Origin: Archangium sp.
GTDB taxonomy: Bacteria; Myxococcota; Myxococcia; Myxococcales; Myxococcaceae
Reading direction: 5' to 3'
Assembly (NCBI GenBank): GCA_030695565.1
Contig: JAUYRZ010000082.1
Location: 1-64,000 of the forward strand
Length of the DNA stretch: 64,000 nucleotides
Shown: positions 33,582-42,016 of the stretch, piece after piece
Layout of the letters: the number at the start of each line of letters is the position of its first letter
Numbering within the stretch: the first letter of the stretch is position 1
Program-made: the position numbers and the translations under genes
The notes under the pieces: generated by a model
Told to the model about the DNA's origin: nothing
Databases searched by the model: none
What the model saw: the letters and a program-made list of their open reading frames with translations, nothing else

Positions 33582-35142
33582 GCGTTGGTTGGTCCCCGTA
33601 GCCACGATCGCTCTGCTTTCATCCTCGGCGCTCGCTTCAAGTCATCGTGAAGCGCCATTCATTACCAAGAACCCGAAAGTCGACAACACCGACTTCTACC
33701 TCTTCAACAGCTACGCGACCGGGCGCGCGAACTTCGTCACGCTGATCTCGAACTTCCAGCCGCTGCAGGACGCGTACGGCGGTCCGAACTACTTCTCGTT
33801 CGATCCCGAGGCGCTGTACGAGATCCACGTCGACAACACCGGCGACGCGCAAGAAGACCTCACCTTCCAGTTCCGCTTCCAGAACACGCTGATCAACGGC
33901 GGCCAGGGCGTCGCGCTGCCCATCGGCTTTCCCGACGGTGGCATGCAGCAGACCGTCGCCATTCCGCTGATCAACGCGGGCGCGATCGGCCAGGCTGACG
34001 GCGGCTTCACCCGCACCGGCGCCTTCCAGGGCCAGCTCGAGACGTTCACCGTCGGCGTGGTGCGCGGCCCTCGCCGTGGCTCTGCTGCGACGCTCGTCTC
34101 CAAGATGGCCGGTGGCACCAGCTTCGAGAAGCCGATCGACAACATCGGCTCGAAGACCTTCCCCGGCAGCAGCTACGCCAACTACGCGGCGAGCTTCATC
34201 TACGACGTGAACTTCAACATCCCGGGCTGTGCGGTGCCGGGCAAGATCTTCGTCGGCCAGCGCAAAGAAGGTTTCGCCGTCAACCTCGGCACCATCTTTG
34301 ACCTCGTGAACGCGCCTGCCGGCGTCATCACCGACAACACCCTGCGTGGTGCGGTCCCCAACCCCATCGCCAACAAGAACGTCAGCACCATCGCCATCGA
34401 GATCGACAAGAGCTGCCTCGTGAGCGCTGCCGGCGGCACGGTCATCGGCGGTTGGTCGAGCGCGAGCGTTCGTCAGGCCCGCGTGATCAACCCCCAGGGC
34501 AACTACCAAGTTCCGACGCGTGAAGGCGGCGCGTGGGCCCAGGTGAGCCGCCTCGGTTCGCCCCTCGTCAACGAGGTGGTCATCGGCCTCCCCGACAAGG
34601 ACAAGTTCAACAGCAGCGAGCCCAAGGACGACGGCGCCAACTTCGCCAAGTACGTGACCAACCCCACGCTGCCCGCGATTCTCGAGCTCCTCTTCGGGAC
34701 CGCGGCCCCCCGCGCCTTCCCCCGCGCTGACCTCGTGCAGGCGTTCGCCACCGGCGTCACCGGCGTCAACGTCTTCAACGGCACCAACATGATGCCTGCG
34801 CTCGGCGAAATGCTGCGCCTCAACACGGCGCTGCCCGCGACGGCCAACGGCGCTCAGAACAACCTCGGCGCGCTGGGCTGCTTCACGGGCCGCACCGCCA
34901 CCACGGGCCCGATGCTCGTGGTCGCCGGCAACCCGAACTGCGACCCTGCTGGTTTCCCCAACGGCCGCCGCCCTGGCGACGACGTGGTCGACATCGCGCT
35001 GCGCGTCAGCATGGGCGCGCTGCTCTCTGGCAACGCGGCCCCCTCCGGCGCCATCGACTTCCACGACGCCGTGTTGCAGGACGACTCGGACTTCGACGAC
35101 ACGTTCCCCTACCTGAAGACGCCCAACCCGGGCACGCCGTAA
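33580..35142 (+). CDS. DUF4331 secreted protein
   Basis: The product has 520 aa, starting at ATG 33580 with GGGAGG 6 nt upstream. A Sec signal peptide is visible (LVPVATIALLSSSALA), with the mature protein beginning SHREAPFITKNPKVDNTDFY, which matches the DUF4331 opening (S-H-R-E-A-P and D-N-T-D-x-Y). DUF4331 proteins are exported and of unknown function, often near HupE-like genes. Later features are GNYQVPTREGGAWAQVSRLG and GDDVVDIALRVSMG. The divergent operon encoding HupE, TPR and lipoprotein fits that association. Confidence 0.88.
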   Translation: MRWLVPVATIALLSSSALASSHREAPFITKNPKVDNTDFYLFNSYATGRANFVTLISNFQPLQDAYGGPNYFSFDPEALYEIHVDNTGDAQEDLTFQFRFQNTLINGGQGVALPIGFPDGGMQQTVAIPLINAGAIGQADGGFTRTGAFQGQLETFTVGVVRGPRRGSAATLVSKMAGGTSFEKPIDNIGSKTFPGSSYANYAASFIYDVNFNIPGCAVPGKIFVGQRKEGFAVNLGTIFDLVNAPAGVITDNTLRGAVPNPIANKNVSTIAIEIDKSCLVSAAGGTVIGGWSSASVRQARVINPQGNYQVPTREGGAWAQVSRLGSPLVNEVVIGLPDKDKFNSSEPKDDGANFAKYVTNPTLPAILELLFGTAAPRAFPRADLVQAFATGVTGVNVFNGTNMMPALGEMLRLNTALPATANGAQNNLGALGCFTGRTATTGPMLVVAGNPNCDPAGFPNGRRPGDDVVDIALRVSMGALLSGNAAPSGAIDFHDAVLQDDSDFDDTFPYLKTPNPGTP

Positions 35143-35158
35143 GAGAGGGAGGCATCAC

Positions 35159-35593
35159 ATGATGAAGTTCAGACATGCGATCGCCGTGCTCGCGCTCGGC
35201 GCAATGATGGGAACGGGTTGTTCTTGTGACCCAGTCGTGCCCGACCCTGATGGAGGAATGGGCGGCGGCACGGGTGGTGGGAGGACCGGTGGCGGCACGG
35301 GTGGTGGCGCCATGGGCGGCGGCGGCGGCGGTGCAACCGGTGGTGGCGGTGGAGCCACTGGCGGCGGCGGCGGCGCGATGGGTGGCGGCGGTGGAGCCAC
35401 GGGTGGCGGTGGTGGTGCGACGGGTGGTGGTGGCGGTGCGACTCCGGTGCAGTTCACGGAGTACGTCCGCAACCTCATCGTCACGGGCACCAACGGCACC
35501 TCGCCAGCGGCACCTCCGGCTGATTTCCAGGCGCTGCCCGATGATGCCCCGATCACGTACTCACAGGGCTTCTTCGACGGCGGCACGAATTGA
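35159..35593 (+). CDS. Gly-rich lipoprotein
   Basis: The product has 144 aa, with GAGGGAGG upstream. The lipoprotein signal is IAVLALGAMMGTGC with lipobox Cys. About 70 residues of GGGGGATGG repeats follow, a flexible linker of the kind common in lipoproteins of this lineage. The short C-terminal part (FTEYVRNLIVTGTNGTSPAAPP, then FQALPDD) has no known domain. It overlaps the next gene by 4 nt. The repeat tract is unstable in principle, so its length may vary between strains. Confidence 0.7.
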   Translation: MMKFRHAIAVLALGAMMGTGCSCDPVVPDPDGGMGGGTGGGRTGGGTGGGAMGGGGGGATGGGGGATGGGGGAMGGGGGATGGGGGATGGGGGATPVQFTEYVRNLIVTGTNGTSPAAPPADFQALPDDAPITYSQGFFDGGTN

Positions 35594-36657
35594 ATCGTCT
35601 GTTCCTGATACTGGTGGCGCTGGCTTCGCTCACGTCGTTTGCCCAGCGCAACCCTGATCTGGAAAAGGCACAGCAGCTCCTCGCGCAGAAGAAGTACGCC
35701 GAAGCCCTCAAGAGCATCGAGGCCGCGGCCAAGAAGGGTGGGCTCGAGCGAGAGAGCCTGCTGACCCTGCTTGAAAGTCGGGGCCTCGCACAGGCCTCGT
35801 TGGGCCAGACCGAGAAAGCGGAAGAGAGCTTCCGGTCTGTCCTCCAGCTCGAGCCGCGGCGCGACCTCACCGGGAAGTACACCGGTAAGGTCGTGCCCGT
35901 CATCGCGGCCGCCAAGGAGTGGTTCAAGACCAACGGCGGCATCGAGCTGGGCCCGCTGGATCCCGGCGTCGAAGCGGGGCGCGTGAAGCAGATCTCGCTC
36001 TTCGTGAAGAATGATCCGCTCAAGCTGATCAGCCAGGCGAAGTTCTACGTGCGCAAAGACGGTGGCGCGTGGAAGCCGGTGGAGGCCGCGATGGCCAACG
36101 GCGCTGCCACCACCGACGTCGACGCTGACGTGGTGGAGTGGTGGGCCGAGCTGCTCTCGGAGCGCAAGGATCAGCTGATGTTCCTTGGTTCCGCGGGCAA
36201 GCCCATCAAGCAGACGGCCCCTGCGCCGGTTGCCGTCGCGAAGGTCGAAGAGAAGAAGGCCGACGCTCCGGCAGCAGAGCCGGAGAAGAAGCTGACGCCC
36301 GCGGAGAAGCCGGATGAGCGGCTCGAAGCGGTCACGATGAAGAGCTCTCCTCTTCGCCCGGTGGGGTTCGTGCTGCTGGGCCTCGGCGTCGCTGCCGCGG
36401 GCGTGGGCACGTACTTCGGGGTCACCTCGGCCAGTCAGCGCGACAGCGTGCGAGCTGATTTGGCAGCGGGCAACACCAGCCAGGTCGAGCTGTACAACCG
36501 CGACCAGACGGCCATCAGCAATGGCGCCATCGCCAACGTGCTCTGGGCGGCAGGTGGTGCGCTGGGGGTGACCGGGTTGATCATGGTCATCCTCGGGCAC
36601 GACGTCGCCGTGGTTCCCGGCGCCGGTGGTGGTGTGACCGTGCTCGGCAAATTCTAA
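35590..36657 (+). CDS. TPR protein with C-terminal membrane helices
   Basis: A 355-aa protein from a TTG start in TTGA overlap with the previous gene. Signal-like N-terminus (LFLILVALASLTSFAQRN). TPR-like helices occupy about residues 25-110 (LEKAQQLLAQKKYAEALKSI, LGQTEKAEESFRSVLQLEP). A beta-rich middle region (LGPLDPGVEAGRVKQISLFVKND) and an Ala/Lys-rich linker follow, then two hydrophobic helices near the C-terminus (GFVLLGLGVAAAGVGTYFGV; VLWAAGGALGVTGLIMVILG). Followed by the terminator at 36673. It probably works with the DUF4331 and Gly-rich lipoprotein genes just upstream. Confidence 0.7.
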   Translation: MNRLFLILVALASLTSFAQRNPDLEKAQQLLAQKKYAEALKSIEAAAKKGGLERESLLTLLESRGLAQASLGQTEKAEESFRSVLQLEPRRDLTGKYTGKVVPVIAAAKEWFKTNGGIELGPLDPGVEAGRVKQISLFVKNDPLKLISQAKFYVRKDGGAWKPVEAAMANGAATTDVDADVVEWWAELLSERKDQLMFLGSAGKPIKQTAPAPVAVAKVEEKKADAPAAEPEKKLTPAEKPDERLEAVTMKSSPLRPVGFVLLGLGVAAAGVGTYFGVTSASQRDSVRADLAAGNTSQVELYNRDQTAISNGAIANVLWAAGGALGVTGLIMVILGHDVAVVPGAGGGVTVLGKF

Positions 36658-36672
36658 AATTGTTCGCTTCGT

Positions 36673-36719
36673 GCGCGACGCGTGAGGGATCACACTCCTT
36701 CGCGCGTCGCGCTTTTTTC
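36673..36719 (+). terminator. Rho-independent terminator
   Basis: GCGCGACGCG pairs with CGCGTCGCGC (perfect 10-bp stem, 20-nt loop), followed by TTTTTTC. It closes the DUF4331-lipoprotein-TPR operon and lies before the truncated haemoglobin gene. Confidence 0.9.
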
Positions 36720-36750
36720 TTTTCCCCCTCCTCAAGCTTCAGGAGTCGTC

Positions 36751-37233
36751 ATGCGTCTCACGCTTCTCTCCCTCTTTCTCTTCGTGGGTTGCGCCACCAC
36801 GAGCGCCTCCACGGGCGAAGCCGCTGGGAAACCCGCGGCCGGCGAAACCAAGGCGGCAGTCACCCCGGAGGTGCCCAGGAAGCTCTTCGATCGACTCGGA
36901 GGCAAAGGCGCCATCGAGGCGGTCATCGACGACTTCCTCGGCCGGGTGGCTGGTGACGAGAGCATCAACTCGGGCTTCGCGGTGGGGCACGTGCCCCGCC
37001 TGCGTCAACGCCTGGTCGAGCTGGTGTGTGCCGCTTCGGGCGGGCCGTGCACCTACTCGGGCCGCGACATGACCACCGTGCACGCGGGCATGAAGATCAC
37101 CGGCGCGCAGTTCGACTCGCTGGTCGGCCACCTGGTGGCCACGCTCGACAAGTTCAAGGTACCCGCAGGTGAAAAGGGCGAGCTGCTCGGTCTGCTCGGC
37201 CCCATGCGCAGCTCGATCGTGGAGGAACCGTGA
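36751..37233 (+). CDS. Group 1 truncated haemoglobin as a lipoprotein
   Basis: The product has 160 aa from ATG 36751, with AGGAG 5 nt upstream. An N-terminal lipoprotein signal is visible (LLSLFLFVGC, Cys14), followed by a Thr/Ala/Lys linker. The globin is a group 1 truncated haemoglobin: FDRLGGKGAIEAVIDDFLGRV, then VHAGMKITGAQFDSLVGHLV with the proximal His in HAGM. ASGGPCTYSGRDM matches the loop of this class. Truncated haemoglobins bind O2 or NO, but export with a lipid anchor is unusual. It overlaps the YceI-cytochrome gene by 4 nt (GTGA), so both are likely made together. Confidence 0.88.
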   Translation: MRLTLLSLFLFVGCATTSASTGEAAGKPAAGETKAAVTPEVPRKLFDRLGGKGAIEAVIDDFLGRVAGDESINSGFAVGHVPRLRQRLVELVCAASGGPCTYSGRDMTTVHAGMKITGAQFDSLVGHLVATLDKFKVPAGEKGELLGLLGPMRSSIVEEP

Positions 37234-38633
37234 ACAGCCCCCTGAAGCAGTTGCTGGTTTCGATGATGGTGTTGTCGGGCGCTGCGTTCGCGGCCGATGG
37301 TCAATGGGTCAAGACGCGCGGGGTCGTGCGCTTCATGGTCGAAGGACCACTCGATGACGTCATCGGCGAGACCCGGCAGTCGAGCGGCGTGTTGACCTTT
37401 TCTCCGGAGACCTGGAGCAAGGGCACCGGCGCCATCGCCGTCGACCTCGCTTCGATTCGTACGGGCATCGATCAACGCGACAAGGACATGCGGGTCGAGT
37501 TCCTCGAGACCAGCCGGTTTCCCCGGGCGGTGCTCACCATCGACAGCATCGAGAAGCCCTCGGCGCCTTCGGTGGCTGCAGGCTCGACGGTGACCGGCAC
37601 GGTGGCAGGCTCGTTCGAGCTGCACGGCGTGCGGCGCGCGGTGAAGTTCCCCGTGACGCTCAAGCTCGACGCAGAGGGCAAGGCGCGCATCAGCGGCAAG
37701 TTCGACGTGCCCTTCGCCGACTACAACGTGCAACGCCCGCAGCGCCTGTTCCTCAAGCTCGGTGACGTGGCACAGGTCAACTTCGACATGGGCTTCGAGA
37801 AGCGTGAAGAGAAGCCGGTCGCCAGCGGTGCGCCTGCTCCGGTTGCGGTCGTGGTGGTGGCTCCGACGGTGGCCCAGGTTCAGCCCGCGGCCGCCAAGCC
37901 TGCGAAGCCCAAGCCGCCTCGCAAGCCGAAGCCCGCGCTCGTGTTCACGTACCAGTTCAAGGGCACCGACGCGAAGGCGCTGGGCGAGAAGCTGTTCCAC
38001 GCGCCCACCACGGGTGGTGAGGGCAACAAGATGACGTGCTTCCACTGTCACGCGAAGAGCGACGAACGCTCGGGCCTGCTGCTGAAGGACGGCCACACCC
38101 GTGCGGCGAACAGCATGTACAACGCCGGCCAGCGCCCGAAGTTCTGGGGCGGCTTCGCGGCGACCGCGGGCAAGGCGGCCAACATCTGCCAGAAGCAGTA
38201 CATGCTCGGCGCGGGTCTGAGCTCGGAGCAGGAAGAGCAGCTGCAGGCGTTCATCGATGCGATCAGCCCCGATGGCGCGCCGGCGCTCGACTACACCACC
38301 ACCTACCGCTCGATGGAGACGCTGCTGCGCGACCCCACCGGTGGCGACGCGGTGAAGGGCAAGAAGCTGGCTGACCAGTTCTGCATGACCTGCCACCTCG
38401 ACGGCCGCGTGGGGCCGGTGTGGGCGCCGGGCCTGTACGAGCCTGACTGGGTCGTGCGCCGCGTGCGCCGCCTGGAAGGTCACTCGAACAAGCAGATGCC
38501 GAACTGGACCATCGCGCGCCTGCCTGACAGCGACCTGCGCGACATCGTGACGTACCTGACCAGCCCCGCTTCGGCGGCCCCGGTGTTCGAGCGCAAGAAA
38601 GACGCGGAAGGCGCCAAGGGCGGCTCGCGCTGA
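37230..38633 (+). CDS. YceI domain fused to dihaem cytochrome c
   Basis: A 467-aa periplasmic protein from GTG 37230. Signal peptide SMMVLSGAAFAADGQ. The YceI lipocalin-like domain (residues ~25-190; TRGVVRFMVEGPLDDVIGET and RVEFLETSRFPRAVLTI) binds isoprenoid-like ligands in known relatives. A Pro/Lys/Ala linker follows (PKPPRKPKPAL), then two haem-c sites, CFHCH and CMTCH, typical of a dihaem cytochrome with Met in YMLGAG and NKQMPNW as possible axial ligands. The domain order suggests electron transfer coupled to lipid or quinone binding. Transcribed with the exported globin. Confidence 0.88.
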   Translation: MNSPLKQLLVSMMVLSGAAFAADGQWVKTRGVVRFMVEGPLDDVIGETRQSSGVLTFSPETWSKGTGAIAVDLASIRTGIDQRDKDMRVEFLETSRFPRAVLTIDSIEKPSAPSVAAGSTVTGTVAGSFELHGVRRAVKFPVTLKLDAEGKARISGKFDVPFADYNVQRPQRLFLKLGDVAQVNFDMGFEKREEKPVASGAPAPVAVVVVAPTVAQVQPAAAKPAKPKPPRKPKPALVFTYQFKGTDAKALGEKLFHAPTTGGEGNKMTCFHCHAKSDERSGLLLKDGHTRAANSMYNAGQRPKFWGGFAATAGKAANICQKQYMLGAGLSSEQEEQLQAFIDAISPDGAPALDYTTTYRSMETLLRDPTGGDAVKGKKLADQFCMTCHLDGRVGPVWAPGLYEPDWVVRRVRRLEGHSNKQMPNWTIARLPDSDLRDIVTYLTSPASAAPVFERKKDAEGAKGGSR

Positions 38634-38640
38634 GTTGAGA

Positions 38641-38672
38641 CTGCGCTCACGCGCCTGCGGGCGTGAGCGCAG
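38641..38672. terminator. Perfect 12-bp hairpin after the YceI-cytochrome gene
   Basis: CTGCGCTCACGC pairs with GCGTGAGCGCAG around an 8-nt loop. There is no T-tract, so it is a hairpin of uncertain terminator strength, possibly working with Rho or protecting mRNA ends. Confidence 0.6.
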
Positions 38673-38696
38673 TGAATGGTCATGGTCTCGCGCTGA

Positions 38697-39338
38697 ATGG
38701 CGACTACGGTTCCGGCGATGACAGCGTGTGCAGTGATGTTGATGTTGTTGGGGCAGGCCGACGGTGGAATCTCGGCGCCTCCTCTTCCCCCTGAAACGGC
38801 TCCTGAAGCGGCGTTTCCACGCGTGATTCGCACGCAAGGGCAAGTGTGTGTCGAGTCACTCGATGCGTCGGGCGCCGTGAAGAGCGAGTGCCGCGCGGAA
38901 GGGACGCCGCCCGCGGCGCCCGCCGCCCAAGAAGCCGTGCAGGAGCCGGCCGCCCGACTGGTCGGCGGCGCTGCGCTGCATGCCGGTGCGGTCTTCCAGG
39001 GCGGCAGCGCGTTCCTCGAAGGTTCGCTCATCGCTGACCTGGGCGCGCGCTTTCGCAGCGGCGTGGGTGTGGTCGGCTTGCTCAACGGGCACTACTCGCT
39101 TCAGGGTGGGCGGTTGGGGCTGGGAGCCGGGCTCCGCCTGGGCGATCGTTCTCACCTCATCATCGGTGCGACGGGCACGGTGCAGCTCGACGCCTTGCCA
39201 ATCACGAGCGTCACGGCGTTGATCCGGGGCGTGCTCGTGGTCGCAAAACACCTCGCGCTCGAGTTGATGCCGACCGTGCGCTTCTCAGCGTTCGGCATCG
39301 CGGTCTCGTTGAGCGCGGGCATCGGCTTCTCGTTCTGA
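38697..39338 (+). CDS. Exported Gly/Leu-rich hypothetical protein
   Basis: The product has 213 aa. The N-terminus is hydrophobic enough for a signal (MTACAVMLMLLGQADGG). The first third is Pro/Ala-rich (PPLPPETAPEAA) with two Cys (CVESLDASGAVKSEC). The C-terminal half is a series of Gly-spaced amphipathic strands (FRSGVGVVGLLNGHYSLQGG, LALELMPTVRFSAFGIAVSL), suggestive of an outer-membrane beta-barrel-like protein ending in Phe (GFSF). No known family is recognised. The hairpin upstream isolates it from the cytochrome gene. Confidence 0.6.
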   Translation: MATTVPAMTACAVMLMLLGQADGGISAPPLPPETAPEAAFPRVIRTQGQVCVESLDASGAVKSECRAEGTPPAAPAAQEAVQEPAARLVGGAALHAGAVFQGGSAFLEGSLIADLGARFRSGVGVVGLLNGHYSLQGGRLGLGAGLRLGDRSHLIIGATGTVQLDALPITSVTALIRGVLVVAKHLALELMPTVRFSAFGIAVSLSAGIGFSF

Positions 39339-39437
39339 TCAGAACGGCCGAATGAAACGAGAACCACGGGCGAAGCCTCGTGGGCAGCTCCAGCGGATCC
39401 AGACAGCCCCCGGTCGAAGCAGGACCGGAGGCGTCTT

Positions 39438-40022
39438 TCAGTCGTCGAGGGGGAGCTTCTTGAGGAAATCCGCCAGCTCGTCGGCGTGATCTTCCTCCTG
39501 CGCGAGGATGGTCTCGAAGAGCCGCCGGGTGGTCGGATCGGTGTCGCCGATGAAGCGGATGATGGTCGTGTAGGTCTCCACCGCGATGCGCTCGGCGACC
39601 AGGTCTTCAGTGAGCATGCCTCGCAAGGTGCCACTGACCGCGTAGTCGGCGTGGCTGCGCGTGGACAACGTGTCGGGAGAGAAGTCGGGCACGCCACCGA
39701 GCTGGGTAATGCGCCTGGCGAGGAGATCCGCGTGGGCCAGCTCCTCCTGCGAGTGCACCATCAACTCATCTGCCACGGCGTGACCGGCGATGCCGCCGAC
39801 GCTCGCGCCCATGTAGTAATGGTTGCGATAGCGCAACACGCAGACCAGCTCGCTGGCCAGTGAGTCATTGAGCAGCTTGATGATGGTGCGCCGGTCGACG
39901 TGATTGCTGTGGGTGACCGCGCCCTCGTCGATGTGCGTGCGGGCGCGCTTCTTGATGGCCTCGAGATCGAGAGAGAAGGTGTGATTGGTGGTGTCGAGCG
40001 GAACGACGTTGGTCTGGGTCAT
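39438..40022 (-). CDS. Ferritin-like (bacterioferritin/Dps-type) di-iron protein
   Basis: A 194-aa four-helix-bundle protein. Di-iron ligand candidates are in the expected order: Glu in LASELVCVLRYRNHYY, E-x-x-H in SQEELAHADLL, Glu in EDLVAERIAVETY, and E-x-x-H in AQEEDHADELADFL. Such proteins oxidise and store iron or reduce peroxide. The first ~40 residues (THSNHVDRRTIIKLLN) are a non-core extension. It is the last of the minus-strand genes that start with the MNIO operon; an iron role would suit the neighbourhood, but a shared transcript is not shown. Confidence 0.85.
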   Translation of the reverse strand: MTQTNVVPLDTTNHTFSLDLEAIKKRARTHIDEGAVTHSNHVDRRTIIKLLNDSLASELVCVLRYRNHYYMGASVGGIAGHAVADELMVHSQEELAHADLLARRITQLGGVPDFSPDTLSTRSHADYAVSGTLRGMLTEDLVAERIAVETYTTIIRFIGDTDPTTRRLFETILAQEEDHADELADFLKKLPLDD

Positions 40023-40046
40023 GGCAATCCTTTCAGGGAAGAGACT

Positions 40047-40262
40047 TCACTTCGCGACGGGAACCGGGGCGAGCGGGGGCCCACCCTCGTTCTCCATGCG
40101 CTTGATGTCGGACTTGTCTTCGATGCTCAGGCGAGGATTGACGCTGGCCAGTGCACGCCTGCGGGCGCGGTTCCAGGCGTTGACGGCAAGTGCGATGGTC
40201 GAGGCGACCGCGGTGACCACGAGCGAGACAGCGGTCCACTTCTTCGGTTTCGAGGTCTTCAT
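40047..40262 (-). CDS. Small membrane protein
   Basis: The product has 71 aa from ATG 40262. Basic N-terminus (KTSKPKK), one transmembrane helix (VSLVVTAVASTIALAVNAW), then an Arg-rich stretch (NRARRRALASVN) and a Pro-rich end. It lies between the ferritin-like gene and the haem lipoprotein gene on the same strand. No function is recognisable; the small size and single helix suggest an accessory to a membrane complex. Confidence 0.55.
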   Translation of the reverse strand: MKTSKPKKWTAVSLVVTAVASTIALAVNAWNRARRRALASVNPRLSIEDKSDIKRMENEGGPPLAPVPVAK

Positions 40263-40358
40263 GGAACCGATGCGCAGCAGCATCCAGGCCGGGCTGCGAT
40301 CAGTGCGGTTGCGGGGGCTTGGCTCGTGGCACCCGGTCAGTTTGGTGCAATGCCGGGT

Positions 40359-41309
40359 TCAGTTTGATGGAGCGAGAGCGAGTTCACATTCGTCGAGTTG
40401 AGCAGCCCAGGCCGCTCGTCCCTCGCTGTCGAGTCGACTGGCGAGCGCCCGACGCGCGAAACAGAGCCGTTCAACATGGGGATCTGCCGCTCGCATTCCC
40501 CGCGCGACGTCGATGCGCAGCCGCGCCAGCTGCCCATCAGCGCAGCGCTGAGCGCGCAGGTCGATTTCACTCTCCGGGCAAACCGGCGTCATGAAGTCGT
40601 CGTTCACGTTCGCGTCGACGGGCCGATATCGCTCGACCGGGTCGTCGTCTCGCCACAACGAGCGGAGCGAAAACAACCCCTGGGCGTCGGTGGCGCGCTG
40701 AACCACCGCCCGGCCGGTTCGATCCTCCAGTCGGCTCGGGACGTGACACCCCACACAGGCATTGATGGCTCCGAGCCGCTTCGCAGCGGCGGAGCGTTCA
40801 GCTTCTCCTTCGGGCGCGTCGATGAAGCCTTTCTGCACCCAGGCGCTGAGCACCTCACCTGCGCGCGCATCGGCGTGGGCCCCGCATGACCATCGCAACC
40901 CCTTGAGTACGCCCCCGGCCGGCCGAAGCACCACGCACTGAAGGCCTGACGCCGTCCACTCGAACTGCCGCACGTCGAGCACCTTCCAGCTGGCTTCTGG
41001 CAGGGCATCGACGCCGGCAGTGCCCCGGTACTCGATCCGCGAAGCAACCGTGCCAACGGGGAGCTTCACCGTTCGTTCACCGCGCGCGTCGAGAGACGTG
41101 CTGAGCACTTCGCGCTCTGGAAGGTTCAACGCCACGGCGATGTGCACCCGCCCATCGACCGAGGTCGGCGGGCGCACCGGGCTCACCACGCTCAGGCTCG
41201 AGCGCCACTGCAGGGGGTTCGCCGAAGCGGTCACGAACTCCATGCCAGCGGGGAGCTTCGGAGCCGATTGGCAGCCGAACACCAGGACCACCAGCAGCAC
41301 TGCCCTCAT
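40359..41309 (-). CDS. Cytochrome c-like lipoprotein (last gene of MNIO operon)
   Basis: A 316-aa exported protein. Lipoprotein signal MRAVLLVVLVFGC (lipobox Cys13). One haem-c attachment site, CVGCH at residues 185-189, lies in a region with no other recognised cytochrome fold landmark. The N-terminal half is beta-rich (HIAVALNLPEREVLSTSLD). Two further Cys occur C-terminally (PVCPESEIDLRAQRC). The start overlaps the DUF2063 stop by ATGA. In the operon it may accept or donate electrons to the P460-like lipoprotein; this is inference. Confidence 0.75.
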   Translation of the reverse strand: MRAVLLVVLVFGCQSAPKLPAGMEFVTASANPLQWRSSLSVVSPVRPPTSVDGRVHIAVALNLPEREVLSTSLDARGERTVKLPVGTVASRIEYRGTAGVDALPEASWKVLDVRQFEWTASGLQCVVLRPAGGVLKGLRWSCGAHADARAGEVLSAWVQKGFIDAPEGEAERSAAAKRLGAINACVGCHVPSRLEDRTGRAVVQRATDAQGLFSLRSLWRDDDPVERYRPVDANVNDDFMTPVCPESEIDLRAQRCADGQLARLRIDVARGMRAADPHVERLCFARRALASRLDSEGRAAWAAQLDECELALAPSN

Positions 41310-42016
41310 GGCAGCCAGCCCTCGAGCGCCTCACGCGCACCCGTCGACAACAAGCCCAACGACGCCAGGGCACCCGCTTCGCGCACGAGGTCGTCTCGAG
41401 GGATGACAGGCAGGTCGGCGCTCCACGCACGGTCTTGCAGAACCTGGATCACCACCAGGGCGGCCAACGAGGGCTCGACGATGACCACCTCAGCCGTCTG
41501 GCGCGAGCGGCCCAGCAGCCACGTCTCGGGCACGTTCAAGGGGCGACCACTCGTTTTCCCGTCGCGTTCGACCTCCCGGGTGAAGGCGCGCACGGCGTGG
41601 GTGTAGTGGCGCACGATGAGCTCCGAGACATCATCGGTGTTCGGCGCCATCGACACCACGTGCCGACTCCAGGCGAAATCGGCCAGCTCCACGAGCGCTG
41701 CGCCCGCACCACGCTGTTCGAGGAACGAAGGGAACTGGGCCGCGGCTCGAGAAGGCACCCAGTGACGGGGCGGGTACGCGCGCAGGTACGCTTCGCGAAG
41801 CGGGCTGAAGCGGGGCCCGGCGGCCACCTTCACCGCCGCGTAGAAATCATCGAGCACGCCGTGCTGTTGGCGCTCCACCAGCGTGGCGTAGAGCGCGAGC
41901 CGTCGCGACCCTGAGGCAGAAGGGCCCAGCACGCGCTCGACCTGCCGAGCCGAGCGACTCCCGTCGAGCAGCCCCGCCATCTCCTTCAAGAAGTCGTCGA
42001 GCGGAACGGGCTTCAT
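41306..42016 (-). CDS. DUF2063 protein, probable MNIO partner (BufC/MbnC-like)
   Basis: The product has 236 aa, overlapping both neighbours by ATGA. The N-terminal DUF2063 signature is visible: RRLALYATLVERQQHGVLDDFYAAV, then ARFSPLREAYLRAYPP-type core (the sequence reads RFSPLREAYLRAYPPRHW) and FPSFLEQ. The C-terminal half is a beta-rich domain (AEVVIVEPSLAALVVIQ). DUF2063 proteins form the heterodimeric partner of DUF692 enzymes, binding precursor and positioning it at the iron site. Pairing in the same operon makes that role here very likely. Confidence 0.85.
   Translation of the reverse strand: MKPVPLDDFLKEMAGLLDGSRSARQVERVLGPSASGSRRLALYATLVERQQHGVLDDFYAAVKVAAGPRFSPLREAYLRAYPPRHWVPSRAAAQFPSFLEQRGAGAALVELADFAWSRHVVSMAPNTDDVSELIVRHYTHAVRAFTREVERDGKTSGRPLNVPETWLLGRSRQTAEVVIVEPSLAALVVIQVLQDRAWSADLPVIPRDDLVREAGALASLGLLSTGAREALEGWLP

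Noticed and set aside
33637-35064. 475-aa minus-strand ORF
   Set aside because: Antisense of the DUF4331 gene, Val/Ala/Arg-rich.
35155-36735. 526-aa minus-strand ORF with Pro-rich repeats
   Set aside because: Its PPPPP repeats are the antisense of the GGGGGATG linker; no signal or domain.
37053-38843. 596-aa minus-strand ORF
   Set aside because: Antisense of the YceI-cytochrome gene.
39345-39437. Possible terminator between the exported hypothetical and ferritin-like genes
   Set aside because: Only a short imperfect pairing (CCACG with CGTGG), no T-tract.
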